Below are positions 54,810-64,000 of a stretch of DNA of 64,000 nt, in pieces; the first letter of the stretch is position 1, and each line of letters begins with the position of its first letter. Both the position numbers and the translations under genes were made by a program. The notes beneath the pieces were generated by a model. That model was not told the origin of the DNA and searched no databases. It worked only from the letters and a program-made list of their open reading frames with translations. Source of the DNA: Zymoseptoria tritici IPO323 (taxonomy: Eukaryota; Ascomycota; Dothideomycetes; Mycosphaerellales; Mycosphaerellaceae); contig NC_018208.1 of assembly GCF_000219625.1 (NCBI RefSeq), positions 496,001 to 560,000 of the forward strand, written 5' to 3'.

Positions 54810-57800
54810 TCACAACCCACCCACAACACTCCCCACCACACTCTCCAACATTCGCAACTCATAAAACCTCGCAACCTGCTCATACACCTTCAACACCTTG
54901 ACCACATCCTCCCTCTTGACCGTCCCGATCCACTCTCCCGCGCACCCACAATGATCCATAAATTCATTCGTCCTCACGCGCTTGCACTTTTTACACTTCA
55001 GATCCTGCGTCATCCACTGCACGACCAATCTTTGCACTTCCGCTAACAATTTCTCCTCAATCCCCAGTCGATCAAAGTCCGCATTACAATTCCCGCACTT
55101 CGGCGCTAGAGAGCCATCAGCTGCCACGATGTCTGTATCGCGACAGAGGTCGATATCTCGCGGGACGCAGCACTCAGAGCAGCTCAGTTGTTTGACTGAG
55201 AGAGAAGTGCTGGGATTGGCAAAGGCGCCGTCGGAGCTGAATTCGCGGATTTCGAAGAGGTGGAGGAGATCTTTGCGTAGCAGCCGGGCTTCAAGTGTGA
55301 TGGTTTTGTCGAGGGAGAGGACTTGCATGATGGACTTGACGAGTTCGATCACTGGGTTTTGAGGATTAAGGTGAGCACCGGGCAGGGCAGGGAAGGTCCA
55401 ATCGGGAAGTAGATCTTCGTGCAGGGCTTCTGCACGTTGGCGTTTGATGAGTTGGACGATTTGCTTTTGAAGGGGTTTGGAGATCGACTTGGAGAGGATG
55501 TTTCCAGGCGTGGTCTGGTCGTCCTTTTCGGAGTTGAAGATGGAGGCGTGGATCGGGAGTTGCGTCGCTCGTTGCGTGCCGTTGATGAGTCCGGTAGGAT
55601 GCTTGCGCTCATGCATGAGATTGATGTACTCCACGACCCACTGATTGAAGTTCGGTTGAAGGATCGGTGGTAGGAAGCTCGCCATCTGCCAGTGCATGAT
55701 CGTGTCGAGGGACTGGTTCTCGGCCTCCACGACTTCGGTGCACCCTTTGCCTCCGTAGTTGAACTCATCATACCAAGCCAGATAGTCCCAGTATTCCGTG
55801 ATGGCAAGGTCCAGAAAGTGGAAGGCAGGCTTGGTGCTGATCGTCTTGAGGATGTACTGACTGTAAGCGAAAGCGTTGCCAACCTCGGCTTTGGAGGTCT
55901 GCAGGAGCAAGCGTCCAGCATTCGCAAACACGACATGAGACCCAACTCGGCGGAATTCTGACATCAGCTGCTGGAAGGCTTTGCGCGACATCATCTGCAC
56001 GTAGTAGTGCAAGTTGCGGTCGTACAGATGCGAGCTTGGACTTTCCACCCACCGGACGAGATGCTGTACAAGTACGTCGGCCATCGTGCTGCTGCTTGAA
56101 CCAGTGCAAGCCTCCTGCCACCAGGATCGGACCATCTCACGCAGTGCGCCAATGCCGGCCGCCGCGAAAGCGTTCTCGGATTGCACTGTCTGCGCAGTCT
56201 CGTCCAATGCATCTTCTTGTGCGCCAGCACCAGATATGCCCATAGGATCACTGCCCTCTGCTTGATTGAGCACTGCCGACGACAGAATGGTATTGATGGC
56301 CAAGTTCTTGATGCTCAGATCGATGCACACGCTGGAGTATGTGCCCGGGTTGTTGACGGCTGGCATCTCGACCACTTCCATGCTGCCTAATATGTCATCT
56401 TTCTCGTGACCGGCATGATCGGGTCTTGCATCTTCCGACCACCATAGGACCACTCGCTCCTGTTGCAGACGGCGTGCGTATGCGATGTCGATCAGGAACC
56501 TTGGATCGTCCATTTCCAGGTTGCAAAGCGGTACGTTGCCATACCTCGAGAACTCCAGAAGATGCGATATCCACAGTCCGAGGTCAAGGTAGTGGCCTAC
56601 CATTCGCTTCGCCACGAAGCTCTGCCATCCAAGGGGAGGAAGCTGCTTGTCCGTGTCGTTCGCTCGAAGTGAGAGCTGTGGGAAGCTTTGCAGAATTGGA
56701 AGATCATGAACCAGCATCTGAGCACTGTGCGACTGCAAGACGAGCATGATCGGCATGCTCTCTTCCCTTTGGATCTTCTTGACTGCATCGCCCAACTCCT
56801 GCAGTGCTCGTCGCTGAGTCGTGACTTGCACCGTCTTGAAGTGAAGGGCATCCTGGTAAGCGATCATGTTCTGCCATGGTTCTCCACCGGCTTCTTCGAA
56901 TTTGCGTGCAAGCAGCTCTTCATAGATCCGATCGACGTTGGGCATGCCTTGCTCGCTCCTCGCTCTGTTGAGAACCACAATCTTCGCCTCGGCTTTGGTT
57001 GAAGAGAACAGAGCGTAGATTTGTCGCTCGCCTGCACTGATGTGATACAGTGCAAGGTAGCTGAAAGCAGCGCCTCTCATGTACGGTCGTTTCGGAGCCA
57101 CGGTTCGTAGCGTCGAGAGGTCAAAGCCTTGCTCAAGACCTTTGCCGAGGACACCTCTTTGGCTCTCGTCGAAGGTGCAGACACAACCAAGCTCGAGAAG
57201 AGCGCGCACGTTGAGTGGGAGTTCCTTCTCGTACACGCCTTCGACACTGGTGTGGTTGAACAATGTAGAGAGCTGCTCGGCCTCCTTGACATAGACTTGT
57301 TCGCTCATCGTCAACTTGAACAAATGCGTCGACGGGTGGCCATTGGGCAGGGTGTGGTTGGTGATCTTCTCGGCCTTGACGCCGTCGACTGTCACATCGG
57401 GCAGATCGTCCTCCTTCAAGTTGAGGAAGACTTGACGAGGAACGATGACCTTTAGCTGATGCACTTTCTTGTCGATCAGCACATATGCCCTGACCTCTCC
57501 AGGGACATCCGTATCCCGTAATTGCAAAATCTGCCAGTCGGTGGTGTAGAGTACTTCAGCCTGGTTTCTGAAGAATGTTCCAATTGCATCTGTCGCATCT
57601 GCGCGCTTCTCTCCAAAGAGCTGTCGTCTGCGTTTTCGAGCAGCCTTCTGGATCTTCCACTTCTTCTTCTGGTACTTCAGCCACCCTTGATAGTCTTCAG
57701 TGATGGAAGGCATGACCGCAGGGAGGCTGTCGTAAGGATTCGCAGTGACGGCAGGGACGTCGGCTTCGATTGCTTTCCTCTTCTGCGAGCCAGCAATTTT

Positions 57801-60800
57801 AGCTGCGACAGAAGGCTTGAGCTTCGACATTGGCGTTGAACCAAAGTCCTCCATGTCGCCGTTCGTGCGGTTGGCAACACTGTTGGCGTCAAGCTCGGTC
57901 AAAGGCTGCTTTCCGAACATGTCGGTCATCTTCTTCTGCTTGAAGATGTCGTCTTTGATTCGAATCCTTCGATTGAGCCAGTCAGGATGTGCCACTCGAG
58001 GGACCGGATTTCGGACTTTCTGAAGTGCAGCAGGAATCGTGATCAGCTTCTGGATGACAGAACCGAGTCGCTCCAAGTAGTAGTTCCAGTCAATGATGCC
58101 ACGTGGGTCCATGTCGCCAGGGTCCTCCTTCATCCATTTGCGAAGATAGTAGCGCTTCACCGTCTCGTCGGCGGAGAAGATAGCAACAGGAATGGCACGC
58201 TCGGTAACTGGCGCGTTCTTCGGGCGTGATGAGATAATGTACTTGCAGTTGAGCCCCTTGTCTTTGACCATCTGCTCGCCCAGGAATTCTGCGAGGCGCT
58301 TCGCAGTAGTGATGGCGGTCGACTTTTGCGCTCCATACTCTTCCAGTGTCTTTGTCATGCTCTTGTTCTCACAAATCAGGTCGATCAGCTCCTCATCCGC
58401 GAGAGTGCTGCCGTGAGAGTGCAGAACATCCAGCCATTTGTTGGCAACCTTGGCGACCGCAGCATACGTCTCTGCCAGGGTGGTGCCTTCCAAGAAGAAC
58501 TTGAAGATCTGCTGCTGGAAGATTTTGATCAGCTTCAGCTCACCTCTGCGCTTCACCTCGAAGCCCTTCAGTTCTGCTAGTGTGCCATCGTCGTTGAACA
58601 CTGCGTATCGTTTCTTCAAGTTCTTGTCCTCTTCCTTAGACGTCGGCAGAATCATGGCCCTGTACGGGCCATCGACCTCGAAGAAGATGGTATTGTCGCT
58701 ATGCGTCTCGTACTTGTGCGTGACCGGGTCAACGAGCTCCTGATATTGGTGATTCGTGAACTTTCCATGCACTAGGTGGTTCAACATGACACAAGGGTAG
58801 GAGATAGTCATCTTCTTGCCGTTCTTCAGCTTGAAGCCGAAGTTCTCGGGAAAAGTTGCGGGAAGGATGCACCAGATGCCGTCGGTGTCCAGTTCCAAGG
58901 GTCGTCCAATGCGTTCGACCAGCTGGCGAGCTAATTGAATAATTCGCGCTCCAGTCAAGCAGGTCACGCCGGCCATGTCGAGCGAATACCACCGAGATCC
59001 CTTTCGCATGACATAACCGTAGAATGAGTTCAAAATGACTTTGTGAGCAAGCTGCAAGGAATCGAAGACGACCACCATCTTCTTGGCCTCCTGGATCTCA
59101 TCTGAACTGGCTCCTGCCTTCTCGAGGTCCGCTGTCTTGCCCTTCCACACCTTTTGCTGGCCCTTGTAGTCGTACCGACGATCTCGAAAGTCCTTGACAG
59201 TATCGACATAGAAGGGGTTCTCGCGCTGGCAAATGATGGCTTCTCGCTCCATTGTCTTTGTCTCGTGAATCTTGTGGTAGATCTTCTTGCTGTAGTCTGT
59301 CAGTCGCTTCCTCACCAGACCCGTCTGCTCATCCAAGCTCAGATCGTGGAATGCTCGTGCAAGACCGTTCGGAAATTTGGCAGGAAACTTCTCGTTCTCG
59401 AGGGCGTGCCTGATCATGTTGTATTCATCACGCTTTGCAGGCAGGAATTCTCCTCTCCACGACCAAGGCATTCTCCTGTCACAAGTCTTTCCAGGTCGGT
59501 TGAAGTCGCAGGCCGCGCATGTTGACTCGTCGATCATGCTATCTGGCTGCAGTCGATTCGTGGTCATGATGTTCGGGTACATGGATGCGACATCCAAATG
59601 GTAGATCAAGGGCTTCTCCAGTCTGTTCGGTGTTTCCTTCAGTTGCATTAGGCGTTCCGTGATTTGTGCTTTCACCTCGTCGTAATTCTCCACGTCGTCC
59701 AGCGACTTCTTCTCTTCAACTGTAATGCAGAACTTCAAGGCTGCGTCCAAATCTCGCAGCAGGTCGTCAATTGCTGCTGGATCGACAGCAAAATTTGTCG
59801 GAATGTCCGCTCTGAACACTCCGCATTCGATACTTTCGACATGGCCACCCACGTACGTCTCGCTGTCCAGCAGATGGCCTTCCCAGAAAGCTTCTCTAGG
59901 CTGAATATGCTTGTTCGGCAGGACGATCTCTTTTTGATATGCCTGCACCATAAGCAACATCTCACACAGTGTTCCTGTACCCTTTCGCAGAACGTCATCC
60001 GGGCCCAGAGGAATAATCGTGCATAGCGAGAAGATGAAGGGATGCACATATTTCATGTACAGATAGTATGTCGCCACTGCATCGGATACGGAATACTCCG
60101 CGAGTGTCTGTGGTCGATCCGTTGCGTAGGGTGTCATCAGCTCAGGATCCAGCTCGTCCGGATCGTACCCGAGCTTGGCCACAGTGACTGCTTTCAGACC
60201 ACGACTTCCTTGAGGCAGATATGAGTCTCTGCTCACCCAAGCGAAAGCGTCCATATGCGCACAGTGTGTTGACTGGTAGATGTCCTCGCTGTTCTTTCGG
60301 AAGCCAATCTCCTGGTACATGTCCATACCATGTACGCTGGCACGGGCCTCGACGAAAGGCCAATCGAAAAAGTCTCCGTTGTAGGTTACGATGATGGTCG
60401 GTCTTGCTTCTTTAATGCAGGCAAAGAAGCGCTCCAGCACAGCTTCTTCGTTTGGTTCGTTAAAGATGAGGAATGGTCCGTCGTATTCCGGTTTGGGGGT
60501 ATAGTCGAAGTCCTGGATGTCCTCCGACACGATCTCTCGATTCGTGATGAGAAACCCTTGTCCGTCGATCATGTACGATATCATCATGATCTGATCAAAA
60601 GCGGCGTCAGGAAATTTGAGGGGCAGCTTTGTCGTCTCAATGTCGTAGGCCATAACGACTGGATCTGCACGCTGCAAGCGCTCTTCGATGCAGGTCAATT
60701 TCATGCGGCCATGCTTCGACTCAACGCTGTACCACTTTCCAATCCGAATGTCGAGATCGATCGCGACTCGAACATGATAGGGTACATCATACTCGCGAAT

Positions 60801-61490
60801 GTCGACAATGAAGTCACTGGCATCTGCAATGCTCGTTCGTTGTCTGTCCCGATCTGCCTCGTCCTCGAACAGGTCGAATCCGGCATTTGCGCTTGCAACC
60901 TCCGCGTATGTGTCCATGGCACTGGTCTGTGACTTGTTCTTCTCTGCGATGGGCATAAGCTCCCTTCGCACAGCCAGCAAGTCATTCTGGTTGGCGAACG
61001 ACAGCTTCAGGAATGTCCGGCGATATCCCAACAGGTGATTCGGCATTTTCAAGTCCTCCTTCACCACCTTGTCCACACCTCTGACTAGCCCTTCGTACCC
61101 TCTCTTGACCCATTCCTCCACTTCTGGCTCCCGGCCCTTCTTTACTGCGATGAGAAAGTATGGCTGGTATTCGACACTGGCTTTGAAAGATTCACCGTCG
61201 TCGTTGATGAAGTAGAAATCCACCGCTGCCCGACCTCCGGGCACTTTCGAGTCCTCGATCGCAGTGCTGTGCATGTTACAGAGCCATCCGACCCTCTTCT
61301 TACCCGCCTCGAAGCGCTCAAATCCTTGAGCATCGTCGATCTTGTTGGCAAGCCTCGTCGCCTCGATCCGCTCGTTGAGTGATGTCTGCTCAGAATATCG
61401 TAGACTCCCGGCGTCTGTGGTCTTTGTGCGTAGTTGTCCGGGCTTGTTCGCGCCAAAGCGCGACTTTCCCTCCTTCCTGCGAACGGGCAT
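54810..61490 (-). CDS. POL2: DNA polymerase epsilon catalytic subunit A
   Basis: Leading-strand replicative polymerase with proofreading exonuclease. Single exon, 2226 residues, the usual length. The frame is open to 61514 but only with a TTG, so the ATG at 61490 (MPVRRKEGKSRFG) is the start. Exonuclease motif I is AYDIETTKLPL (about 280) and motif II is TYNGDFFDWPF (about 372). Polymerase motif A is DVASMYPNIM (about 633); motif C has the epsilon-specific ELDTDGIW (about 867). The region 1350-2090 is the inactive second polymerase fold. The C-terminal cysteine modules, CSECC...CGNC (from about 2098) and CKKCKR...CGCAGEW (from about 2168), bind the B subunit and metal. All key acidic residues are present. 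It lies next to a tRNA gene, a natural replication barrier, but this is probably coincidence. Confidence 0.97.
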   Translation of the reverse strand: MPVRRKEGKSRFGANKPGQLRTKTTDAGSLRYSEQTSLNERIEATRLANKIDDAQGFERFEAGKKRVGWLCNMHSTAIEDSKVPGGRAAVDFYFINDDGESFKASVEYQPYFLIAVKKGREPEVEEWVKRGYEGLVRGVDKVVKEDLKMPNHLLGYRRTFLKLSFANQNDLLAVRRELMPIAEKNKSQTSAMDTYAEVASANAGFDLFEDEADRDRQRTSIADASDFIVDIREYDVPYHVRVAIDLDIRIGKWYSVESKHGRMKLTCIEERLQRADPVVMAYDIETTKLPLKFPDAAFDQIMMISYMIDGQGFLITNREIVSEDIQDFDYTPKPEYDGPFLIFNEPNEEAVLERFFACIKEARPTIIVTYNGDFFDWPFVEARASVHGMDMYQEIGFRKNSEDIYQSTHCAHMDAFAWVSRDSYLPQGSRGLKAVTVAKLGYDPDELDPELMTPYATDRPQTLAEYSVSDAVATYYLYMKYVHPFIFSLCTIIPLGPDDVLRKGTGTLCEMLLMVQAYQKEIVLPNKHIQPREAFWEGHLLDSETYVGGHVESIECGVFRADIPTNFAVDPAAIDDLLRDLDAALKFCITVEEKKSLDDVENYDEVKAQITERLMQLKETPNRLEKPLIYHLDVASMYPNIMTTNRLQPDSMIDESTCAACDFNRPGKTCDRRMPWSWRGEFLPAKRDEYNMIRHALENEKFPAKFPNGLARAFHDLSLDEQTGLVRKRLTDYSKKIYHKIHETKTMEREAIICQRENPFYVDTVKDFRDRRYDYKGQQKVWKGKTADLEKAGASSDEIQEAKKMVVVFDSLQLAHKVILNSFYGYVMRKGSRWYSLDMAGVTCLTGARIIQLARQLVERIGRPLELDTDGIWCILPATFPENFGFKLKNGKKMTISYPCVMLNHLVHGKFTNHQYQELVDPVTHKYETHSDNTIFFEVDGPYRAMILPTSKEEDKNLKKRYAVFNDDGTLAELKGFEVKRRGELKLIKIFQQQIFKFFLEGTTLAETYAAVAKVANKWLDVLHSHGSTLADEELIDLICENKSMTKTLEEYGAQKSTAITTAKRLAEFLGEQMVKDKGLNCKYIISSRPKNAPVTERAIPVAIFSADETVKRYYLRKWMKEDPGDMDPRGIIDWNYYLERLGSVIQKLITIPAALQKVRNPVPRVAHPDWLNRRIRIKDDIFKQKKMTDMFGKQPLTELDANSVANRTNGDMEDFGSTPMSKLKPSVAAKIAGSQKRKAIEADVPAVTANPYDSLPAVMPSITEDYQGWLKYQKKKWKIQKAARKRRRQLFGEKRADATDAIGTFFRNQAEVLYTTDWQILQLRDTDVPGEVRAYVLIDKKVHQLKVIVPRQVFLNLKEDDLPDVTVDGVKAEKITNHTLPNGHPSTHLFKLTMSEQVYVKEAEQLSTLFNHTSVEGVYEKELPLNVRALLELGCVCTFDESQRGVLGKGLEQGFDLSTLRTVAPKRPYMRGAAFSYLALYHISAGERQIYALFSSTKAEAKIVVLNRARSEQGMPNVDRIYEELLARKFEEAGGEPWQNMIAYQDALHFKTVQVTTQRRALQELGDAVKKIQREESMPIMLVLQSHSAQMLVHDLPILQSFPQLSLRANDTDKQLPPLGWQSFVAKRMVGHYLDLGLWISHLLEFSRYGNVPLCNLEMDDPRFLIDIAYARRLQQERVVLWWSEDARPDHAGHEKDDILGSMEVVEMPAVNNPGTYSSVCIDLSIKNLAINTILSSAVLNQAEGSDPMGISGAGAQEDALDETAQTVQSENAFAAAGIGALREMVRSWWQEACTGSSSSTMADVLVQHLVRWVESPSSHLYDRNLHYYVQMMSRKAFQQLMSEFRRVGSHVVFANAGRLLLQTSKAEVGNAFAYSQYILKTISTKPAFHFLDLAITEYWDYLAWYDEFNYGGKGCTEVVEAENQSLDTIMHWQMASFLPPILQPNFNQWVVEYINLMHERKHPTGLINGTQRATQLPIHASIFNSEKDDQTTPGNILSKSISKPLQKQIVQLIKRQRAEALHEDLLPDWTFPALPGAHLNPQNPVIELVKSIMQVLSLDKTITLEARLLRKDLLHLFEIREFSSDGAFANPSTSLSVKQLSCSECCVPRDIDLCRDTDIVAADGSLAPKCGNCNADFDRLGIEEKLLAEVQRLVVQWMTQDLKCKKCKRVRTNEFMDHCGCAGEWIGTVKREDVVKVLKVYEQVARFYELRMLESVVGSVVGGL

Positions 61491-62451
61491 TGTGGATGTG
61501 TGTGGTATGGCCAAGTCGGCCGTAGTATGAGTGTATTATGTGCGCATTGCTGAATCTCGTCCTGGAAATCGTCTCTTCGTAAATGGGTCGTATGCGTGGT
61601 TGGTCGTCTGATGTGTCGCGAAAGTTGCTGGAAGTTTGGCGGGGGGGAGTTGTTCCTCTGGCGCGTGCTGGACGCGTTTCAATCTAGCTCATCTCAAAGC
61701 GGCAGTTCCGGCTTCCGAACATGTGCCCCCGTAATATCCGCCCGACGTCGTCTCGTCTTTCTCAGCGCTTCTTGTCTTCTTCATCTTCATTCAAGGTCAC
61801 ATGCTCGCGCTCGGAACCCTCGTCAAGTGAAACCCAATCCAGCTGCCGTGAGGCTCGAAGCTTCCTCGTCAGCCCGACTCTCCAGTCGCTGCAGGGTGCA
61901 CCGCCGTCATGAAGGAGCCGCTACATTGTGTCTGTCAAAGCGCCGAGTTGGAGGTACACGCAGATGGGAGGCGCCCGCTGGACGAACTGCGTATCTCGTT
62001 TGCTTCCTTCACAGCGATGAAAGGACAAGCACCGATGCCTAACTCAACTTTGCCAAGACCATGCATTACCAAGGTCACGAGCAGCGAGCCAGAGCTTCCA
62101 AAGCAGGAAGTGGCACGTAGAGCAATGGAGGATGGGAGCAGGAGAGGCACTGCACGTATCTGGAAATGAACATGACCAGCCGATAGTCAGCTCCGCGCCT
62201 CGACAGCCAAGACGCAGACAGGAGTTCGAAAAGGCTGCGCAGATGGCGAGCGCCAGCTGCGTGAAAAGATCATTGACACTGGAAGCCTGGTCTGTTGTGC
62301 TTCCTCAAGGGCGACTAGCGAACGGCGAGCAAAAGGATGATGAATGCCTGACTTCTGGCGTATCATGTCTGCGACCTATCAACCGCGACGCCAGCATCAT
62401 AAGCAGTAAGTACGCAACAAGTTTCAGAGCAAGAACTGGCAAAAAGAACAA
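61491..62451. other. intergenic: POL2 promoter side
   Basis: No convincing gene. Plus-strand frames at 61596-62042 and neighbours have no recognisable domain. The tRNA terminator lies at the right end. Confidence 0.4.
62441..62445 (-). terminator. RNA polymerase III terminator (T5)
   Basis: TTTTT on the minus strand, six bases after the tRNA 3' end. This is the expected Pol III stop signal. Confidence 0.6.
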
Positions 62452-62583
62452 TGGACGATCTCGGGATTGAACCGAGGATCTTCTACATGAACTGATCCTG
62501 TTGGCGTGCAGAAGCAATCGGAGAAGGAAGCTTCTGTGCCGGAAAAGTGCGAAGCAGACGCGATACCACTTCGCCAAACGCCC
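62452..62583 (-). tRNA. tRNA-Ala (CGC) with a 60-nt intron
   Basis: Read on the minus strand. The acceptor strand GGGCGTT (62577-62583) pairs with ATCGTCC (one mismatch), and the discriminator is A. The D stem is GCGA/TCGC around AGTGGTA. The anticodon stem TCTGC pairs with GTAGA, with one G-U. The loop TTCGCA+T carries anticodon CGC, preceded by the invariant T33. The T arm is CTCGG-TTCAATC-CCGAG, an exact B-box type sequence, and the variable loop has five bases. The intron 62488-62547 sits between positions 37 and 38, the canonical place for nuclear tRNA introns. A T5 terminator follows. The length of the intron and the acceptor mismatch are the weak points. Confidence 0.68.
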
Positions 62584-63190
62584 TCACTGTATTGATGGAT
62601 GTTGCAGGAATATGCATCAACATAATGCTTGCTTGTCCTGGGTCGACTGCCATACTTGCGCTCACATGCCAATGCCAAGACCATCGCCATTGCGATCCCG
62701 TTGCACTGCAAACTGGGAAGCCGATAGCTACACTGATATGGACATGCCATTTCCTCCGATCTCGGATTTACCCTGGCAATCGCATCCACTACGTGCGATC
62801 AACCTCGGCCGCGATGTGGAAGCACTTCACTAGCGCCAGCATATGCTGCGTTGTCAAATACACGATTCGCTACAGCTGTGCGTAGTCGACCGCACGGACG
62901 ATCATTTCATCGCTTTCCCTCTGTGTCCGTCGCAAGCCCGATGCCCTATTGGGAAAATCAGGACCCTCTCACCGCTTGGACACCTTGTCATTCAACGCTA
63001 AATGCCCGTACGGGGAGGGGTACGCACGATAGTGTACACATGTGAAGGATCTTCGTGGCAAGTACCGTCACTCCTTTGTATATCAAGTCCGTTCTATCCC
63101 AAACATTCGTCTTTCTTTGCAACTCCATCTCACCGAACGCAAAAGAAATCACCCCGTTCTTTATCCGACACCGATCAAAAACCATACAAC
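62584..63190. other. intergenic: upstream of the SMP-type gene
   Basis: Promoter and 5' UTR of the small gene at 63191. Nothing else recognised. Confidence 0.4.
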
Positions 63191-63430
63191 ATGTCTGGCA
63201 AAATGACCCAAGCCGATGCTGCCCGCGTGCAGAGCTCGCAGGTAAAGCCAACTTCCATTGTCCACCTCGATGTATGTGCTGACTTGACCTAGGCGAAGAG
63301 CGGCAACGATCCTGGTTTCGCTTCCCGCGCTCAGTCTGCCGGCGACCGCAACGCCAATGCCAATGCTGGAGGGAACTCTGGCAACTCCGGCAACTCCGGC
63401 TCGAACAATGCCGCTGGCGGAAAGAAGTAA
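63191..63430 (+). CDS. small SMP/LEA-type conserved fungal protein
   Basis: Exons 63191-63241 and 63293-63430 (51-bp intron, GTAAAG...CTTGAC...TAG) give 62 residues. The N-terminus MSGKMTQADAARVQSSQ joins AKSGNDPGFASRAQSAGDRN across the splice. This pattern (T-x-x-DA-R-x-QS-x-QAKSG) is typical of short ascomycete proteins carrying a seed-maturation-protein (SMP) motif, hydrophilic and related to stress or dormancy. The tail is a low-complexity run of Asn, Gly and Ser ending in GGKK. The intron falls exactly between the two conserved halves. Function is not known experimentally to me; a desiccation or spore role is inference. It is too short to find without splicing. Confidence 0.82.
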
Positions 63431-63585
63431 ACGGCCAAGGCTGGACACACCGCATGGGAAACGACATTCAATTATGATCACGAAAGATACATTCCTTTAC
63501 ACCGCAATCAATTGGCAAGCACTTCGAACATACAGTCAACAGCAATGCAATTCGCCTTTCGTCTACGCTTCTTCTCACAACTCCC

Positions 63586-64000
63586 TCAAGTGTCCCGATT
63601 GGTTGTCGTGATGCCAGTGGTACTATCGTGTCTTCTGCCGCGACCAATCCGATCGTTCCATATGTTGAGGACAACTTCATCTGTGAGTCGCTGCGCCACT
63701 GACTCCAGAACGCTCAACATCGCTCGTTCAGCAGCAGCATCACTTGCTCTTGACGTTACTGGCGGCATCCAGCTGGTAAATGCATGACCAGAACTTGGTC
63801 GAGCTTTCAACGCAAATTCGGAAGACTCCAAGTAGATCTTACAGGCGAAGCATGAAGGCTTGCTACAACCTATGTAGGGATTGTCGCTGACATGTCGCAG
63901 CCCGTGGAAGTGGAAGTAGCTGGCTACCATCGTTTCGGCGTGCATCACCCTACCGTCCAAGTGCATGCCCGTCAATGCCGTCGACACAATTGCTTGGACC
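63586..64000 (-). CDS. OTT_1508-like zinc deaminase family protein (5' part off the window)
   Basis: C-terminal part of a fungal member of the nucleic-acid/nucleotide deaminase superfamily (OTT_1508-like). The zinc-site signature is present. VMHAETMVASYFHFHG gives the His and the catalytic Glu (HAE), and NPYIGCSKPSCFACKIYL gives the two Cys ligands (C-x-x-x-x-C-x-x-C cluster). SSGHAFTSWMPP matches the family's 'HG..Y..W..P' ending. About 138 codons are visible and the frame runs off the right edge. Fungal members are often long proteins with unknown substrate, proposed from comparative genomics to act in conflict or nucleic-acid editing. It is convergent with the SMP gene, with 155 bp between stops. 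Confidence 0.82.
   Translation of the reverse strand, partial: VQAIVSTALTGMHLDGRVMHAETMVASYFHFHGLRHVSDNPYIGCSKPSCFACKIYLESSEFALKARPSSGHAFTSWMPPVTSRASDAAAERAMLSVLESVAQRLTDEVVLNIWNDRIGRGRRHDSTTGITTTNRDT

Noticed and set aside
61491..61514. Longer N-terminus for POL2
   Set aside because: The upstream frame begins with TTG. The ATG at 61490 gives the usual POL2 N-terminus.
1..64000. CRISPR arrays, rRNA, intact transposons
   Set aside because: No regularly spaced repeats, rRNA-like segments, or transposase or reverse-transcriptase motifs were seen on either strand.

Overview
This is a 64 kb piece of a filamentous ascomycete nuclear genome. The evidence is short GT-AG introns (44-76 bp, many with recognisable 5' sites), large single-exon housekeeping genes, about 50% GC, and fungus-specific families: a HET-domain protein, a LysM effector, an SRPK-like kinase, a fungal OTT_1508-type deaminase and an ergosteryl-glucosidase-type GH5. 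The three-LysM secreted protein closely resembles Ecp6/Mg3LysM effectors, which points to Dothideomycetes, probably a relative of Mycosphaerella/Zymoseptoria. That placement is inference.

Layout. 1-4.5 kb: GST-kappa/2-hydroxychromene-2-carboxylate isomerase (cut by the left edge), secreted tyrosinase and an MDR oxidoreductase, all on the minus strand. 5-9 kb: VPS41 (HOPS tethering complex). 9.3-10.1 kb: LysM effector. 12.3-16.8 kb: tandem array of F-box-like paralogues, two intact and one dead. 17.9-25 kb: FMP25/RCC1 mitochondrial protein and the karyopherin MSN5. 25.7-26.3 kb: a fourth, internally deleted F-box-like copy. 26.6-36.2 kb: SRPK-like kinase, a small mitoribosome-like protein, a cytochrome P450, the ER co-chaperone P58IPK/DNAJC3 and a GH5 glucosidase. 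37.2-39.1 kb: HET gene broken by two frameshifts. 40-49.5 kb: RPT3, a GTPBP1/2-like GTPase and a C2H2 transcription factor. 49.5-54.8 kb: long gene-poor stretch. 54.8-61.5 kb: POL2, the catalytic subunit of DNA polymerase epsilon. 62.4-64 kb: intron-containing tRNA-Ala, a small SMP-type protein and a deaminase cut by the right edge.

The window mixes constitutive cell machinery (VPS41, MSN5, RPT3, POL2, P58IPK) with fast-evolving accessory genes (LysM effector, F-box-like array, HET, deaminase, P450, tyrosinase). There is no evident biosynthetic cluster.

The most unusual signal is the F-box-like family. Three of the four copies end in a C-terminal CaaX box (CVVM, CVVM, CLMM), and the fourth has SVVM in its place. 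This suggests a lineage-specific family of membrane-anchored, prenylated F-box-like proteins undergoing duplication and decay, with a shared upstream element. Housekeeping frames of 1.3-2.2 thousand codons are intact throughout, so the frameshifts in the accessory genes are unlikely to reflect generally poor sequence.
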